A DNA stretch of 64,000 nucleotides from Rhabdophis nuchalis (GCA_039707465.1 CM077648.1:73737619-73801618), one strand, 5' to 3'; positions 56,028 to 63,756 are shown, numbered from the stretch's first letter. Notes: generated by a model from the letters alone, not told the origin. Translations and numbers: made by a program.

Positions 56028-58804
56028 CTATTCAGTCATATAACCTTATTCTAAGCCATTTTCCCCAGTCCAGGTAGTCTAACTGTTGGGCATTTTGATT
56101 CCCTAGAGGCTTTGGTAATTGCCAAGTCTATGCAGAACATGGTCATGGCCATCTATTATATGTGAATGAACATGCAGCTTTGTTATGGTTTATTGCATCA
56201 GGCATGATGGAGATGAAATCCAAAAAAAGTTGAGTTTAAGAGTGTTCATTAGTTGTGACATCATAAAGAGGCTCACAGTGATCAAGCACTATGGAATCTT
56301 GAAATGTAGCTTTGAATCATGGGTTTATTCAGAATAGAATGGAATGGAATGGAATGGAATAGAATAGAATATTTAAATAGTTGTCCATTAGGACTCCAAG
56401 ATCTTGAGGTAGTTCCAGAGATACCACTGTTCCAGAGGTAGTTACTGTATTTTTCGGCATATAAGACGCTCCGAAGTATAAGATGTTCCCCAGCTTTTGG
56501 GGAGGAAAACAAGGGGGGGAAATCTGCTTTTGCCTCCCAGCAATTTGCCTCCTTGCAACAAACAGCAATAGTACAGACAATATACATTGTTTGTAGTGTT
56601 ACATTTCAGACTATACTATACTATACTTGTACAGGTGCTGTTAAAATTGATGTGCTTTCTGGAAGTATAGTTATTCTCTGCTATTTAAAAGAAGATACAA
56701 TAGCACTGGGCCTTTTCAGATTAAGCATTTATTTTAAAAAGCTTCTTCATTTTGTTAAGCTGTCTAGAACAATAATAAAGCAGTCTTTTAAAAAAAGTCT
56801 AATAATTTGAACATTCTATAAGCATTTATACTTATTGATTTACCTTCTTGCAACAAACAGCAAACAGCCTGACTAGCATAAGAAAAAGCTCTCCCTCTGC
56901 CTCCCAGCAATTTGCCTCATGGAGCAAACAGCAAGTTTCACTTTCAGTTTAAGCATGCCTCCCGATCATCAGCTGTTTCAGGCTGCACGGATTGATATAG
57001 CCTATTGCAGCCGCCACAAGCACCATTTTCCCCATTTGCTGCAAGGAGGTAAATTGCTGGGAGGCAGAGGCCAAAGGGTGGGGGATGGTAGGTGGGTGGG
57101 GGTACATTCAGGGTATAAGATGCACCCAAATTTCCCCCCTATTTTACGGAGAAAAATGGTGCATCTTCTACTCCAAAAAATACAGTAGTTCCTTTGAATA
57201 GAATTGTGCCATAATGAGGATATTTGGCAGAGTTGGGTTGCACCCGGTTCGACCAGGATTGGGCAAACCAGTAGTGGTCGTGGCGGGAGGCTCCGCCCAC
57301 CCACCCAGACGCTTCTGCGCATGTGCAGAAATGTCACACGCACACGAGTGAACCAGTAGTAAAAAAGATTAGAAGCCTACCACTAATCATTGGCCACTGC
57401 TGATGTACCAACTACAAGCATCTCTCTGCAAATCTTGAATGTCATGTTATTATTTCCATGGCTGACTTCAACCTCCATGTTCTGTCACAGCAACTACCAG
57501 TATAGTCCCAAAACATTTAGGCAGGTACACGCTTGACCTAGTCTTTGTTTCAGAACAGATGAGATATGATCTGAGAATGGAGAAAATTACATGTACCCTT
57601 TACCATAATTAGATCAGTACTTCAATAAACTGGACATCACTGGGCCCATTTGAATAGTCTGCCTATCAACTCAAGTAGATTGATAGGAATTCCATTCTTT
57701 GGATATGACTTCTTAGAGGTGTACATATGTTCTGATGCAAGTTATCTGGATTGCCTTTCTGTTGATTCCACTTTAGTTCGTTCCTTTATCATTTTAGATT
57801 TGGGTGGCATCAAAATAGAAACATACAAACAAATAAATAAGTGAAAACTTCCCTTTCATCTTGTATTCTGTGATTAATATATTCTTATGTTTTGGGGCCT
57901 AAATGACTGTGGATATTCACTCTGATCAGTTATTTTTGTTTTTCTTAGTTGATGTTTTGTACTCTGTCCAGAGCCTCACAATACAGGTGAAACTCGAAAA
58001 ATTAGAATATCGTGCAAAAGTTCATTTATTTCAGTAATGCAACTTAAAGGGTGAAACTAATATATGAGATAAGACTCATTACATGCAAAGCAAGCTAGTT
58101 CAAGCCGTGATTTGTCATAATTGTGATGATTATAGCATACAGCTCATGAAAACCCCAAATCCACAATCTCAGAAAATTAGAATATTACATGCAATCAATA
58201 AAACGATTGTATATAGAACAATATCGGACCTCTGAAAAGTATAAGCATGCATATGTACTCTGTACTTGGTTTGGGCCCCTTTTGCAGCAATTATTGCCTC
58301 AATGCAGCGTGGCATGGAAGCTATCAGCCTGTGGCACTGTTGAGGTGTTATGGAAGACCAGGATGCTTCACTAGTGGCCTTCAGCTCTTTTGCATTGTTT
58401 GGTCTCATGTCTCTCATCTTTCTCTTGGCAATGCCCCATAGATTCTCTATGGGGTTCAGTATAACACTTTTTACTTCATTAAATTAAGAAAAACACATAG
58501 CGTTTAGCAGCCCTCCCCCTGTCTTGTACAGTAGCATTTTTATAACTTTGTACAATCTTCGGGGGCGGGGGGGGGGGAGAAAATGTCAGTCTTTTTGGGG
58601 GGGGGTTGCTTAGATAAAAGATTACATTTTCCCCACACGTATATAAATTGAGGTGCTTCCTATAAAAAGTGCTGTAAGGAAACCACAACTGAAGTTATAG
58701 ACGTACCTCATTCCCATGCATATTACCAACATACTTGAACTCTGGTATGCCAATTTTATGCTGGGTTGGAGACCTTCCCAGAGCAAGAACCCAGAGGTCT
58801 CTAC
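29692..58804 (-). CDS. CPM: Carboxypeptidase M, seven 3' coding exons (5' end outside window)
   Basis: CPM is a GPI-anchored M14 zinc carboxypeptidase that trims C-terminal Arg/Lys from peptides such as kinins at the cell surface. Exons in transcript order: 58707-58804, 37804-37976, 36671-36855, 33732-33902, 32269-32421, 30157-30305 and 29692-29907. All have GT-AG borders and phases agree, giving 1145 nt (about 381 codons). Visible active-site parts: HGNE (zinc His and Glu), the substrate-binding Arg and Asn-Pro-Asp in [21 protein letters not shown], the third zinc His in SANLHGG, and the catalytic Glu in ITLELSCC. A transthyretin-like C-terminal domain follows (VKGRVL to LRST), then a hydrophobic end fitting a GPI signal. 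The signal peptide and first coding exon were not found before 64000. Confidence 0.96.
30157..30305 (-). CDS. CPM: CPM exon, transthyretin-like domain part 1
   Basis: Reads [20 protein letters not shown] then [20 protein letters not shown] and LLPGDYTLN. Matches human VKGQVF, NVIVEVQDRKHICPY and [16 protein letters not shown] acceptor, GTAAGT donor, phase 0 end. Confidence 0.96.
31100..31362 (+). mobile_element. L2/CR1-type RT relic in a CPM intron
   Basis: Degraded C-terminal RT block: [20 protein letters not shown] and [11 protein letters not shown] align with the L2 motif [10 protein letters not shown]...[11 protein letters not shown]. Confidence 0.65.
31770..32000. mobile_element. Fragment of the TA-flanked repeat family of 40985-41345
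   Basis: GTCATCAACTTACAAGTGCT and GTTACATGATCACAATTCAG echo the 'direct or inverted ACTTA ... ATGATCA' body of that family. Diverged. Confidence 0.4.
32093..32218. mobile_element. Palindromic hAT MITE, copy 4
   Basis: 126 bp hairpin with CAGGGGTTCCCAAACATGGC ends and exact flanks ATTTACAG, 40 bp downstream (genic sense) of a CPM exon end. Confidence 0.93.
32269..32421 (-). CDS. CPM: CPM exon with the catalytic glutamate
   Basis: Reads [20 protein letters not shown] and [14 protein letters not shown], ending EYIKQIHL. The Glu in TLELSCC is the general base. Ends the catalytic domain; GTAAGT donor. Confidence 0.97.
32810..33258. mobile_element. hAT-type non-autonomous element (CAGTGATGGCAAACC ends)
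   Basis: Left CAGTGATGGCAAACC and right GGTTCGCCATCACGG are inverted repeats. Flanks TGATAGAC and CGATAGAC are an 8-bp duplication with one change. The frame at 32653-33264 is only composition. Confidence 0.85.
33732..33902 (-). CDS. CPM: CPM exon, DDDVF to YHWYTVK
   Basis: Reads [20 protein letters not shown], then [14 protein letters not shown] and [15 protein letters not shown]. Includes NGYHWY, matching human NGYSWY, where the family has a substrate-contacting Tyr. CTACAG acceptor, GTACAA donor. Confidence 0.95.
34440..34570. repeat. Near-perfect 63-bp-arm hairpin
   Basis: Left arm 34440-34502 and right arm 34508-34570 are reverse complements with about two mismatches and a 5-bp loop (GATTG). 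Confidence 0.95.
34730..34866. mobile_element. Palindromic hAT MITE, copy 5
   Basis: 137 bp hairpin, CAGGGGTCCCCAACCTTTGC ends, exact 8-bp flanks GCCTAGAG. Confidence 0.93.
35467..35580. mobile_element. Palindromic hAT MITE, copy 6
   Basis: 114 bp hairpin, CAGGGGTCTCCAACCTTTGC ends, exact 8-bp flanks TTTTAGGG. Confidence 0.93.
35581..36471 (-). other. CPM intron, no recognised element
   Basis: AT-rich sequence with no ORF, RNA gene or repeat that I can name. Confidence 0.5.
36472..36513. repeat. (GT)n microsatellite
   Basis: About 20 GT units, 160 bp downstream (genic sense) of the [11 protein letters not shown] exon. Confidence 0.97.
36671..36855 (-). CDS. CPM: CPM exon with DLNRNFPD and the third zinc histidine
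   Basis: Reads [16 protein letters not shown], then [20 protein letters not shown] and [14 protein letters not shown]. The His in SANLHGG is the third zinc ligand. Ends in phase 1 at GTAAGA. Confidence 0.96.
37650..37764. repeat. ~50-bp direct duplication beside a CPM exon
   Basis: ATATGTATTGTGCAGCAATA with CACAATAGCATGTAGCATG and TTGAAAATACA occurs twice, separated by a short palindromic linker. It lies 40 bp past the donor of the 37804-37976 exon. Confidence 0.9.
37804..37976 (-). CDS. CPM: CPM exon, VGRELLLHL to TIGR
   Basis: Reads [18 protein letters not shown] and then [17 protein letters not shown], carrying the Arg and Asn that bind the substrate carboxylate. CATAG acceptor, GTAAGA donor, leaves a split Arg codon. 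Confidence 0.96.
38180..40470 (-). mobile_element. L2 LINE with a ~700-codon open RT frame
   Basis: The best preserved L2 here. Frame 38391-40487 (-) reads [75 protein letters not shown] (catalytic YADD intact), and ends [18 protein letters not shown]. The 3' tail is at 38185-38240. The endonuclease half is missing (5' truncation). The open frame suggests recent insertion. It lies in the large CPM intron and is not a host gene. Confidence 0.93.
40501..40748 (-). mobile_element. Sauria-type SINE with exact target duplication
   Basis: On the - strand: tRNA-like head (GGTGGCACAGAGTGCAGTAG ... GCAGTTCGGCAGTTCATATC as B box), body ending CACTATGAAGCGGTATATG, and an ATT repeat tail. AATAGCAT flanks both sides (40493-40500 and 40749-40756). 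Confidence 0.85.
40985..41345. mobile_element. TA-flanked MITE (Tc1/mariner-like)
   Basis: Inverted ends CAAGTAGTCCTCGACTTA and TAAGTCGAGAACTACCTG, with TA on each side. 361 bp, no ORF. Same family as 23570-23958. Confidence 0.75.
41591..42386. mobile_element. Foldback-family element with G+C-rich core
   Basis: Ends CATGTTTCCCTGAAAATAA and GTTGGAAACAGAATAG, with inner GGGCTTATATTAGACACATA. Related to 9764-10888. Frames in 41676-42258 are composition only. Confidence 0.55.
42387..43735 (-). other. CPM intron, no recognised element
   Basis: AT-rich with short AAC/AAT runs; nothing else seen. Confidence 0.5.
43736..45775 (-). mobile_element. L2 LINE, endonuclease half plus 3' end, RT core deleted
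   Basis: - strand: 5' leader near 45600-45770; endonuclease pieces [40 protein letters not shown] and [15 protein letters not shown] at 44583-45510; 3' coding end and tail at 43740-44290. The RT middle, including YADD, is lost in deletions near 44290 and 44475. Confidence 0.88.
45776..46425 (-). other. CPM intron, no recognised element
   Basis: AT-rich; includes a G-run at 46289-46300. No gene seen. Confidence 0.5.
46427..46548. repeat. Compound (GGGAA)n-(GGAA)n microsatellite
   Basis: About 11 GGGAA units change to about 16 GGAA units without a break. The long frames on both strands here are only the repeat. Confidence 0.97.
46560..46740. mobile_element. hAT-like end fragment
   Basis: TTGGTTGCTAAGCAAGAGCG to TTTGAAACCCACCACTGC; also at 7060-7195 and, in part, at 63567-63680. 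Confidence 0.55.
47029..47264 (-). pseudogene. RN7SK: 7SK snRNA retropseudogene, 3' truncated, tailless
   Basis: The - strand from 47264 starts GGATGTGAGGGCGATCTGGC and follows 7SK RNA through its 5' domain (GATCGCCAGGGTTGATTC, GGCTAGGCGGGTGTCCCCTT, CTCCATGTGCGTCCCTC, GAAGCTGCGCGCTCGG, CTTCGGTCAAGGGTATACG) to AACCTCCAAACAAGCTC. It stops about 237 nt into the ~331-nt RNA. TCCTTTACTTG lies at both edges (47018-47028, 47262-47272). No A tail. It lies inside a dead LINE, so it has no usual promoter. Confidence 0.93.
47557..49539 (+). mobile_element. ORF1-only L1-derived retrotransposon (HAL1-like), full length
   Basis: A 1,983-bp insertion bounded by the 14-bp duplication AAGAAACAACTTAC (47543-47556 and 49540-49553). 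Parts in order: G+C/CpG-rich 5' leader with no ORF (47557-48416), an intact L1-type ORF1 (48417-49265), a ~270-bp 3' UTR with ACCAATAAAAC, and an A-rich end. There is no ORF2, endonuclease or RT. Removing it restores the Rex1 frame ([11 protein letters not shown]). The end signature fits L1-type target-primed insertion supplied in trans. Confidence 0.88.
48417..49265 (+). CDS. L1-type ORF1 protein, intact, 282 residues (transposon gene)
   Basis: The first in-frame ATG is 48417, in good Kozak context (AAGATGG); the upstream nine codons begin with TTG and I left them out. Residues about 8-95 form a long heptad coiled coil ([19 protein letters not shown]). An RRM-like fold follows from about 97 ([43 protein letters not shown]), then the C-terminal domain ([30 protein letters not shown]) and a Gly/Pro-rich, basic tail (IAKRLRSKK). 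Known ORF1 proteins trimerise and coat L1 RNA. No internal stop or frameshift. Confidence 0.92.
   Translation: MAQETALTSLEQRMASLETVIQTLVQEIQAQRAENIIFKKELLDTRKQTLEITQKTEELEGGLVGVKGEIKNVTKEVEETSGHVSRIDMERMTYFLRFQNVFEQPGECLPDLMSTILADYLQKPKDEIRGDIDLAYRINSAYARINEVPREIHVKFVRRSTREEILKAQRGNPLIYQQKTVTILKQIPRKIREARRKFSFLSKILFDHGIWFKWVTPEGMLVFWEGGRVRIKTVAEAEAFLKKHSSALGEDPGGTEGATAPPAGGQGGEKEDTIAKRLRSKK
50278..51490 (-). mobile_element. R4/Dong-type LINE, 3' half
   Basis: - strand: [20 protein letters not shown], then [20 protein letters not shown], a CCHC-like [20 protein letters not shown], and [20 protein letters not shown] ending LRRYL. The zinc knuckle and the DFRIQTDR...PDI motif fit the restriction-like endonuclease end of R4-type LINEs. 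The element continues at 54711-55935 past an inserted L2. Confidence 0.8.
51491..54710 (+). mobile_element. Full-length-ends L2 LINE inserted into the R4 element
   Basis: 3.2 kb flanked by TTAAT (51486-51490 and 54711-54715). Endonuclease frame to 52631 ([34 protein letters not shown]), RT frame 52718-53760 ([38 protein letters not shown]), then 53760-54483 ([16 protein letters not shown] onward to [15 protein letters not shown]). The block that should hold YADD is deleted at 53757, so it cannot move itself. Tail at 54630-54710. Confidence 0.92.
54711..55935 (-). mobile_element. R4/Dong-type LINE, RT half
   Basis: - strand: [80 protein letters not shown] and [13 protein letters not shown] with an intact YMDD. 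One frameshift near 55370. GGNIIK at the L2 junction joins to INTWAV at 51490. Confidence 0.85.
55978..56027. repeat. (ATC)n microsatellite
   Basis: About 16 ATC units. Confidence 0.97.
56028..56443 (-). other. CPM intron with a short GAATG tract
   Basis: 56333-56372 holds an ATGGA/ATAGA tract like the CR1 tail at 59355; otherwise nothing recognised. Confidence 0.45.
56444..57186. mobile_element. Inverted-repeat element (ACTGTATTTTTCGG ends)
   Basis: Ends ACTGTATTTTTCGGCATATA and CTACTCCAAAAAATACAGT are inverted, with internal GTATAAGATGCACCC echoes. AGTT flanks both sides. It also carries repeated CCTCCCAGCAATTTGCCTCC blocks. No ORF of note. Confidence 0.6.
57230..57395. mobile_element. 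Old hAT-like MITE fragment related to 9467-9688
   Basis: GGGTTGCACCCGGTTCGACC and GCATGTGCAGAAATGTCACA, with GAACCAGTAGTAAAAAA. Diverged. Confidence 0.45.
57396..57983 (+). mobile_element. Weak LINE endonuclease relic
   Basis: Reading frames give [20 protein letters not shown], which resembles the L2 endonuclease end ([17 protein letters not shown]). Strongly decayed. Confidence 0.4.
57984..58459 (-). mobile_element. Tc1-like DNA transposon fragment
   Basis: Terminal repeat CAGGTGAAACTCGAAAAATT preceded by TA at 57982-57983. The - strand encodes a transposase C-terminal piece ([20 protein letters not shown]). This is the well-known Tc1-like family in fish and amphibians (recalled). Truncated at GGGGTTCAG, 58459; the other end is absent. 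Confidence 0.85.
58707..58804 (-). CDS. CPM: CPM exon with the HxxE zinc-binding motif
   Basis: Too short for a standard ORF scan. Reading the - strand from 58804: completes Gly, then [20 protein letters not shown] and [12 protein letters not shown], then GTACGT donor. Human reads [20 protein letters not shown] and EFKYVANMHGDE (recalled). HGNE supplies the first zinc His and Glu; Asn replaces Asp as in other M14B members. Acceptor CACTTAAAG. Confidence 0.93.
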
Positions 58805-59354
58805 CTTTAAGTGGAAAAGAATTTTACTCACACATAGATACAGAATGTATGCACATAGTTGTAAATTAATAACACAAAAAAACAATGAAGAGATAAACTG
58901 TCTTATTTTTTAATTAAATTGTCATGGCATAGAATAAATGAGTTGTAAACATAGGCTATTCAGATGACTTAAAGCCCAATGTTTTCTTTTTCTATTATTT
59001 AAACTAAAACATTTTAAATTAAAAAATATAATTTTTTTATTCATTCCTAACAGAATCCATTAATAATAACAAAATAATTTTACTGAAGAGAGCTAAGTTT
59101 AAAAATATATGAACAAGAAATCTGCAAAAAAGAGATACAAACAAGAAGTCAGAACAATAAGGCTTAATGAGAGACAACAGAGAACTGCAAATGTTTAAAA
59201 GATCAAATATAATATGCAACTAATATTAAAACGGAATAAATTTTTGTTTGAATACTTGGAAGCACTTGGAAGAATTGCACAAACCATTTTTCTTTTGAGT
59301 AGCTGAAATAAATATTTAACTTAGGAAGACAAGTCCCTTTTAAAACATTTTCAC
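58805..59354 (-). other. CPM intron upstream of the HGNE exon
   Basis: AT-rich with no recognised repeat. The CPM signal-peptide exon was not found here. Confidence 0.5.
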
Positions 59355-59905
59355 TGGAATAGGATAGGATAGAATAGAATAGAATAGGTGTTGGAAGGAA
59401 CCTTGGAGGTCTTCTAGTCCAACCCCCTGCTTAGGCAGGAAACCCTACACCATGTCAGACAAATGGTTATCTAACTTCTTCTTAAAATCCTCCAGTATTG
59501 GAGCATTCACAACTTCCAGAGACAAGTTGTTCCACTAGGTAATTGTTCTAACTGTCAGGAAATTTCTCCTTAGTTCTAATTCGCTTCTCTCCTTAATTAG
59601 CTTCTACCCATTGCCTCTTGTCTTACCCTCAGATGCTTTGAAGAATAGCTTTACTCCCTCTTCTTTGTGGCAGCCCCTGAGATATTGGAACACTGCTATC
59701 ATGTCACCCCTAGTCCTTCTTTTCATTAAACTAGCCATGCCCAGTTCCTGCAACCGTTCTTCATATGTTTTGGCCTCCAGTCCCCTAATCATCTTTGTTG
59801 CTCTTCTCTGCACTCTTTCTAGAGTTTCAACATCATTTTTTACATTGTGGCAACCAAAACTGAATGCAGTATTCCAAGTGTAACCTTACCAAGGCATTAT
59901 AAAAT
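59355..59905 (-). mobile_element. CR1 LINE 3' fragment
   Basis: - strand RATKMIRGLEAKTYEERLQE and FQYLRGCHKEEGVKLF, with the 3' end CCTTGGAGGTCTTCTAGTCC preceded by an ATAGA tail at 59355-59390. Confidence 0.88.
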
Positions 59906-60974
59906 TGATTTCTACACTGGACCAAGTTTGAGATTAAAAAAAAAATGAAGTAGCACTTTAGATTTTAGTTTAAATGGGATATATTATTGGGAGATCATTT
60001 CATCCAAACCCCTATTAATATGAATTGGAGCTTTTAATATTATTTACAGAAGAAGTTAAGCAGGCTGAATTTCCCGAACCTATCAATACGATCAGTGATG
60101 GGATTCAAAAACATTTACTACCGGTTTTGTGGGCATGACTTGGTGGGTGTGGTGTGGCGAGTGTGGCGTGGTTTGGTGGGCATGGTGTGGCTTGGTGGGA
60201 ACAAAATCCCCACTCCCTCCCCACTCCAGGGGAAGGATACTGCAAAATCTACCCCACTACCCTGGTTTTCAGCTCCATTCTCCTGTGCAGGGCAACAAAA
60301 GAAGACCCAGCCGATCAACTGAGACTTGGGAGGCAGCGAATAAATCCAGTAACTGAATTATTTCAATTAGAACAGTTTGCCAAAGTGATCAATACCAATC
60401 CCCTCAAGATCAATGGGACTATCCAAGAAGATGATAAATGGCTATGGATCAAAAGAGAGTCAGAAATTACTGGGGCAATCAGTATGTAGTTTGATAAATA
60501 TTGAAAGGTTGACTGGAGACAATTAATTGTTGGGGGGTCTCTGTAGAACTTGTCTCTAGGCCTGAAGATGATTAGCCTAGCAGCGAGGTGGGCTTAATCC
60601 CGTGTCTGATAATCAGCCACCAGTGAGAGAGGCCTTGATTTGCCTCTATTATTATTGTTCTTATTTGTAAGTAGTATTAATTGAAGTAGCATTTATTGCA
60701 TTATTTTCGTGTAGTAATTATTTGTGAATTGTGAACAATCTGGAACTTCATGAAGGAGTCAATGAGGCAAAGAGTTTAGGGACCCCTGCTTTAGAAGTAA
60801 TATATCTCCATGCACATTACAAGGGAGTCTCTCTGATTCTCCTTCTAACAGTCTTCTGATGAACCAACAGGGAAGCAGGTGTCTACATAAGGGGAATTCT
60901 ACAGTAGCTATACAGTATGTACACCAGGGGTATCAAACTCAATTTACCTGGGGGCCACTGGAGGCAGAGGCTGG
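59906..60974. other. Unassigned repeats in the CPM 5' intron/region
   Basis: 60093-60230 has a GTGTGG/GGTGGGCATG-rich block like other hAT-type pieces (CAGTGATGGGATTC start). 60935 CAGGGGTATCAAACTCAA looks like another hAT left end, cut by the L1-type insertion. No gene seen. Confidence 0.45.
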
Positions 60975-61915
60975 GTGAGGCTGCGATGGGATGGTGGGTT
61001 GGAGGGTGGGGCAGTTGAGATGAGGGGAGAGATAAGGGAATCTCAAAAAGAAATTGTGGATCTTGCTGGTCATATGTCTAGAATGGATTTTGAAAGAATG
61101 TCTTATTTTTTAAGATTTCAAAATGTTCCTGAATCAGATTCAGAAAATTTAAAAGATCTAATGAGTATAAGTTTAGCAGATTATACTAAAAAGAATAAAG
61201 AATATATCTGGGGGGACATAGACCTGATTTACAGAATTAATTCAGCATATGCCAGAATAAATGATGTACCCAGAGAGATACATATTAAATTTGTAAGAAG
61301 GTCAACAAGGGATGAGATTCTGAGAGCACAGCGAGAAGGCCCTTTGATGTACCAGCAGAAAGAGATTGCTACTTTGAAACAGATCCCGAAAAAGATTCTA
61401 GAGATAAGAAGGAAATATTCCTTCTTATCCAAAAAATTGTATTAAAAAGGGGTGTGGTTCAAGTGGTCAATGCCTGAAGGAATGTTGGTGTTCTGGGAGG
61501 GGGGGGGGAGTAAGAATTAAAACAATTGAAGAGGTGGAAGCCTTTCTTAAAAACATTCCTCAATCCTGGAGGACGAAAATGGGGGAACGGGAGGGGCCAT
61601 GGCTCCGCCCACTGGCGGGAAGGAAGAAGAAGACACAATAGCCAAAAGACTCAGATCACAAAAATGATTTTTTTCCCTTTTATACATTGTAATTCCTAAA
61701 CGGATGTAAACAGGAACAAATGATTGAATGCATGAAATTTATGATATGATATGTATATATCTCTTTCCACCTTATATTGAAAGAATTTTTGTATGAAGTC
61801 TCGGAGGCAGCCACCACCTCCAACATGGAAGCCCTAAAACATTTCTTCTATATCCTACATACCCTTTTCCTTGTTATAAATTTGTAAAAACCTAATAAAA
61901 ATTGTTGTTCGAAGA
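60975..61915 (+). mobile_element. ORF1-only L1-derived element, second copy (5' truncated, decayed)
   Basis: Frame 60975-61445 reads [60 protein letters not shown] and RRKYSFLSKKLY. After a stop/frameshift come [11 protein letters not shown] and [10 protein letters not shown]. The 3' UTR that follows matches copy 1 (GAAGTCTCGGA...GCCCTAAAACATTTCTTCTA), ending ACCTAATAAAAATT. No ORF2 lies between. Confidence 0.85.
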
Positions 61916-62639
61916 AAAATGCTAAGTAACTGTTTGCATGCAAGCTTTTGAAGACAACTACTGTATATGCAGGATGGTATTCCACATTCAGTACAATTGT
62001 GAAATTAATCCCATAGCCTTCATCCCCATTCTATTACAAATATGATTTAAGTCAGAGAAAGCATTGTTTTAAAATGAAGTCCACATTCCATCCAGGGTAA
62101 TTTGTTGAGGTTATATAATTGGAAAGGCTCAAGAAATGTAATTTGCTGAGAGGAATAAAATCAGTAGGAGTCAAATAAGAGCCAAAAGTGGATGAATACT
62201 TCCATTTTCTCTCTCTCTCTCATTCTTTTTGTGACACTTTTTTTTCCTGTCTCTCCAATACATTATGTTATGGGGAAGGGAGAGGTATTTATTACTAAGA
62301 CTAAACTAATCTCATTCAAAGTTTTTTTGATGTGTTTAGAAATACATAAGTTAGAATAATTAAAAGTCTATCCACATTCCATCAGGACTAAATTGAGGGC
62401 ACAGTAGAAAAAAGGCTAATACTTGAAAATGCTGACATTTTCAAACTTATAATCCAGGTCTTTGCCTTTGTCAAGAGAGTTAAAAAATGTGTATATGTCA
62501 GCATTATGAGATATACCAGATCAAGAAACTGACTCCACATGAAATCTATAACTACATTATTTTGACAGGGGAGGAGGAAAAGAAACAACCACAAAATAGA
62601 GAAAGTCATAGAAAATGAAGAAGTTAAATTGCCTTAGGA
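61916..62639. other. Unassigned AT-rich sequence
   Basis: No repeat, RNA gene or CPM exon recognised. Confidence 0.5.
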
Positions 62640-63755
62640 CAGTGGTCGGCAAACCGCGGCTCGCGAGCCACGAGCAGCTCTTTGGCTCCTCGGGTGCGGC
62701 TCTTCCTCTCTCCTTCCCCCCCCCAGGCAGCGGAGGGCCCGGCATGTCGGCTGGGGGAGCTCTGGATGCCTCCCCAGAGACGTCCGGGCGCCGGGCACCC
62801 GCCTCCCTGGGCGCGCGGCGCCCGGAAGGCTCCAGCGCAGCCGCAGACCCGGGCACTTCCCCCACCCGTTCGCTCGCTCGCTCGCTACAGGGGGAGGCAG
62901 CCAGAGCCCCCCCCAGTCAACATGCCGGGCCCTCCGCTGCCTCCGGGCGGGGGGGGGAGGGAGAGAGGAAGAGCTGCACCCGAGGGGCCAAAGAGAGACC
63001 TGGTGGAAACGTGGCCGGCTGTCCTGCCCGATGCGCTCGGATGGCGGGAGCTGCCTGTCGCAGGGCTCGGGGGCAGCAGCAGCAACAGCCACCTGTAGAG
63101 GCCACCGAGCCGTGCTTTCCGGGGTTGGCCGCCGTGTGGGGCTGGGACGGAGGTGGGCGTGCGGCGTCCGGACAGCCTCCGTGGTGCTTGGATGGCCGCG
63201 GCCTCGGGTTCTCTCCCCGCCCGCTCGCTGCGGGAGGAGGCAGCCGTGGCCTCCCCGGCCGGCGTGCCAGGCTTTCCACTGCTTCTGGGGGGGGGGGAAT
63301 GGAGGGAGAGAGGAAGGGGGAGACTGACATACAGAGAGAGACAGAGGGGGAGGGAGGAAGAGACAAACAGAGAGAGACAGAGAGAGAGAGGGAGGGAGGG
63401 AATCAGAGAGAGAGAGAGAGAGAGACACACACACACAGAATGACAGATGGGTGGAGGGAGGAGAGAGAGACAGATAAAGAGAGAGATAGAGACAAAAAGA
63501 AAAAGAGAGAAAGAAAAATAGAAAGAAAAAGAAAGTGGGAGAGAGAGAGAAAGAAAGAAAGAAAATTTTGGTTGCTAAGCAGGACCGTCGTTAAGTGAGT
63601 TTCACCACATTTTCCAAGTTGGCCACACCCACCCGGTCACATGACCGCTGAGCCACTCCCACAAAACAGGCCACACCTTTTGGCTCTCAAAAGAAATTTC
63701 AATCGTGGTACTGTTGATATTTGGCCCTCTTGACTACTAAGTTTGCCCACCACTG
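62640..63755. mobile_element. hAT-type element with G+C-rich inverted-repeat core
   Basis: Ends CAGTGGTCGGCAAAC and GTTTGCCCACCACTG; flanks CCTTAGGA and CCCTAGGA (8 bp, one change). Inside, AGCTCTTTGGCTCCTCGGGT (about 62675) is mirrored by ACCCGAGGGGCCAAAGAG (about 62980), giving long imperfect arms. 63310-63560 is a GA-rich simple repeat. The 138- to 327-codon frames on both strands are composition, not genes. Confidence 0.75.
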
Positions 63756-63756
63756 C

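Noticed and set aside
58622..58885. 87-codon - strand frame overlapping the CPM HGNE exon
   Set aside because: It is in a different frame from the CPM exon; the real exon is 58707-58804 in the frame reading [12 protein letters not shown].
62615..63598. 327-codon + and 266-codon - frames
   Set aside because: G+C-rich and GA-rich low-complexity sequence inside a hAT element, open on several frames at once.
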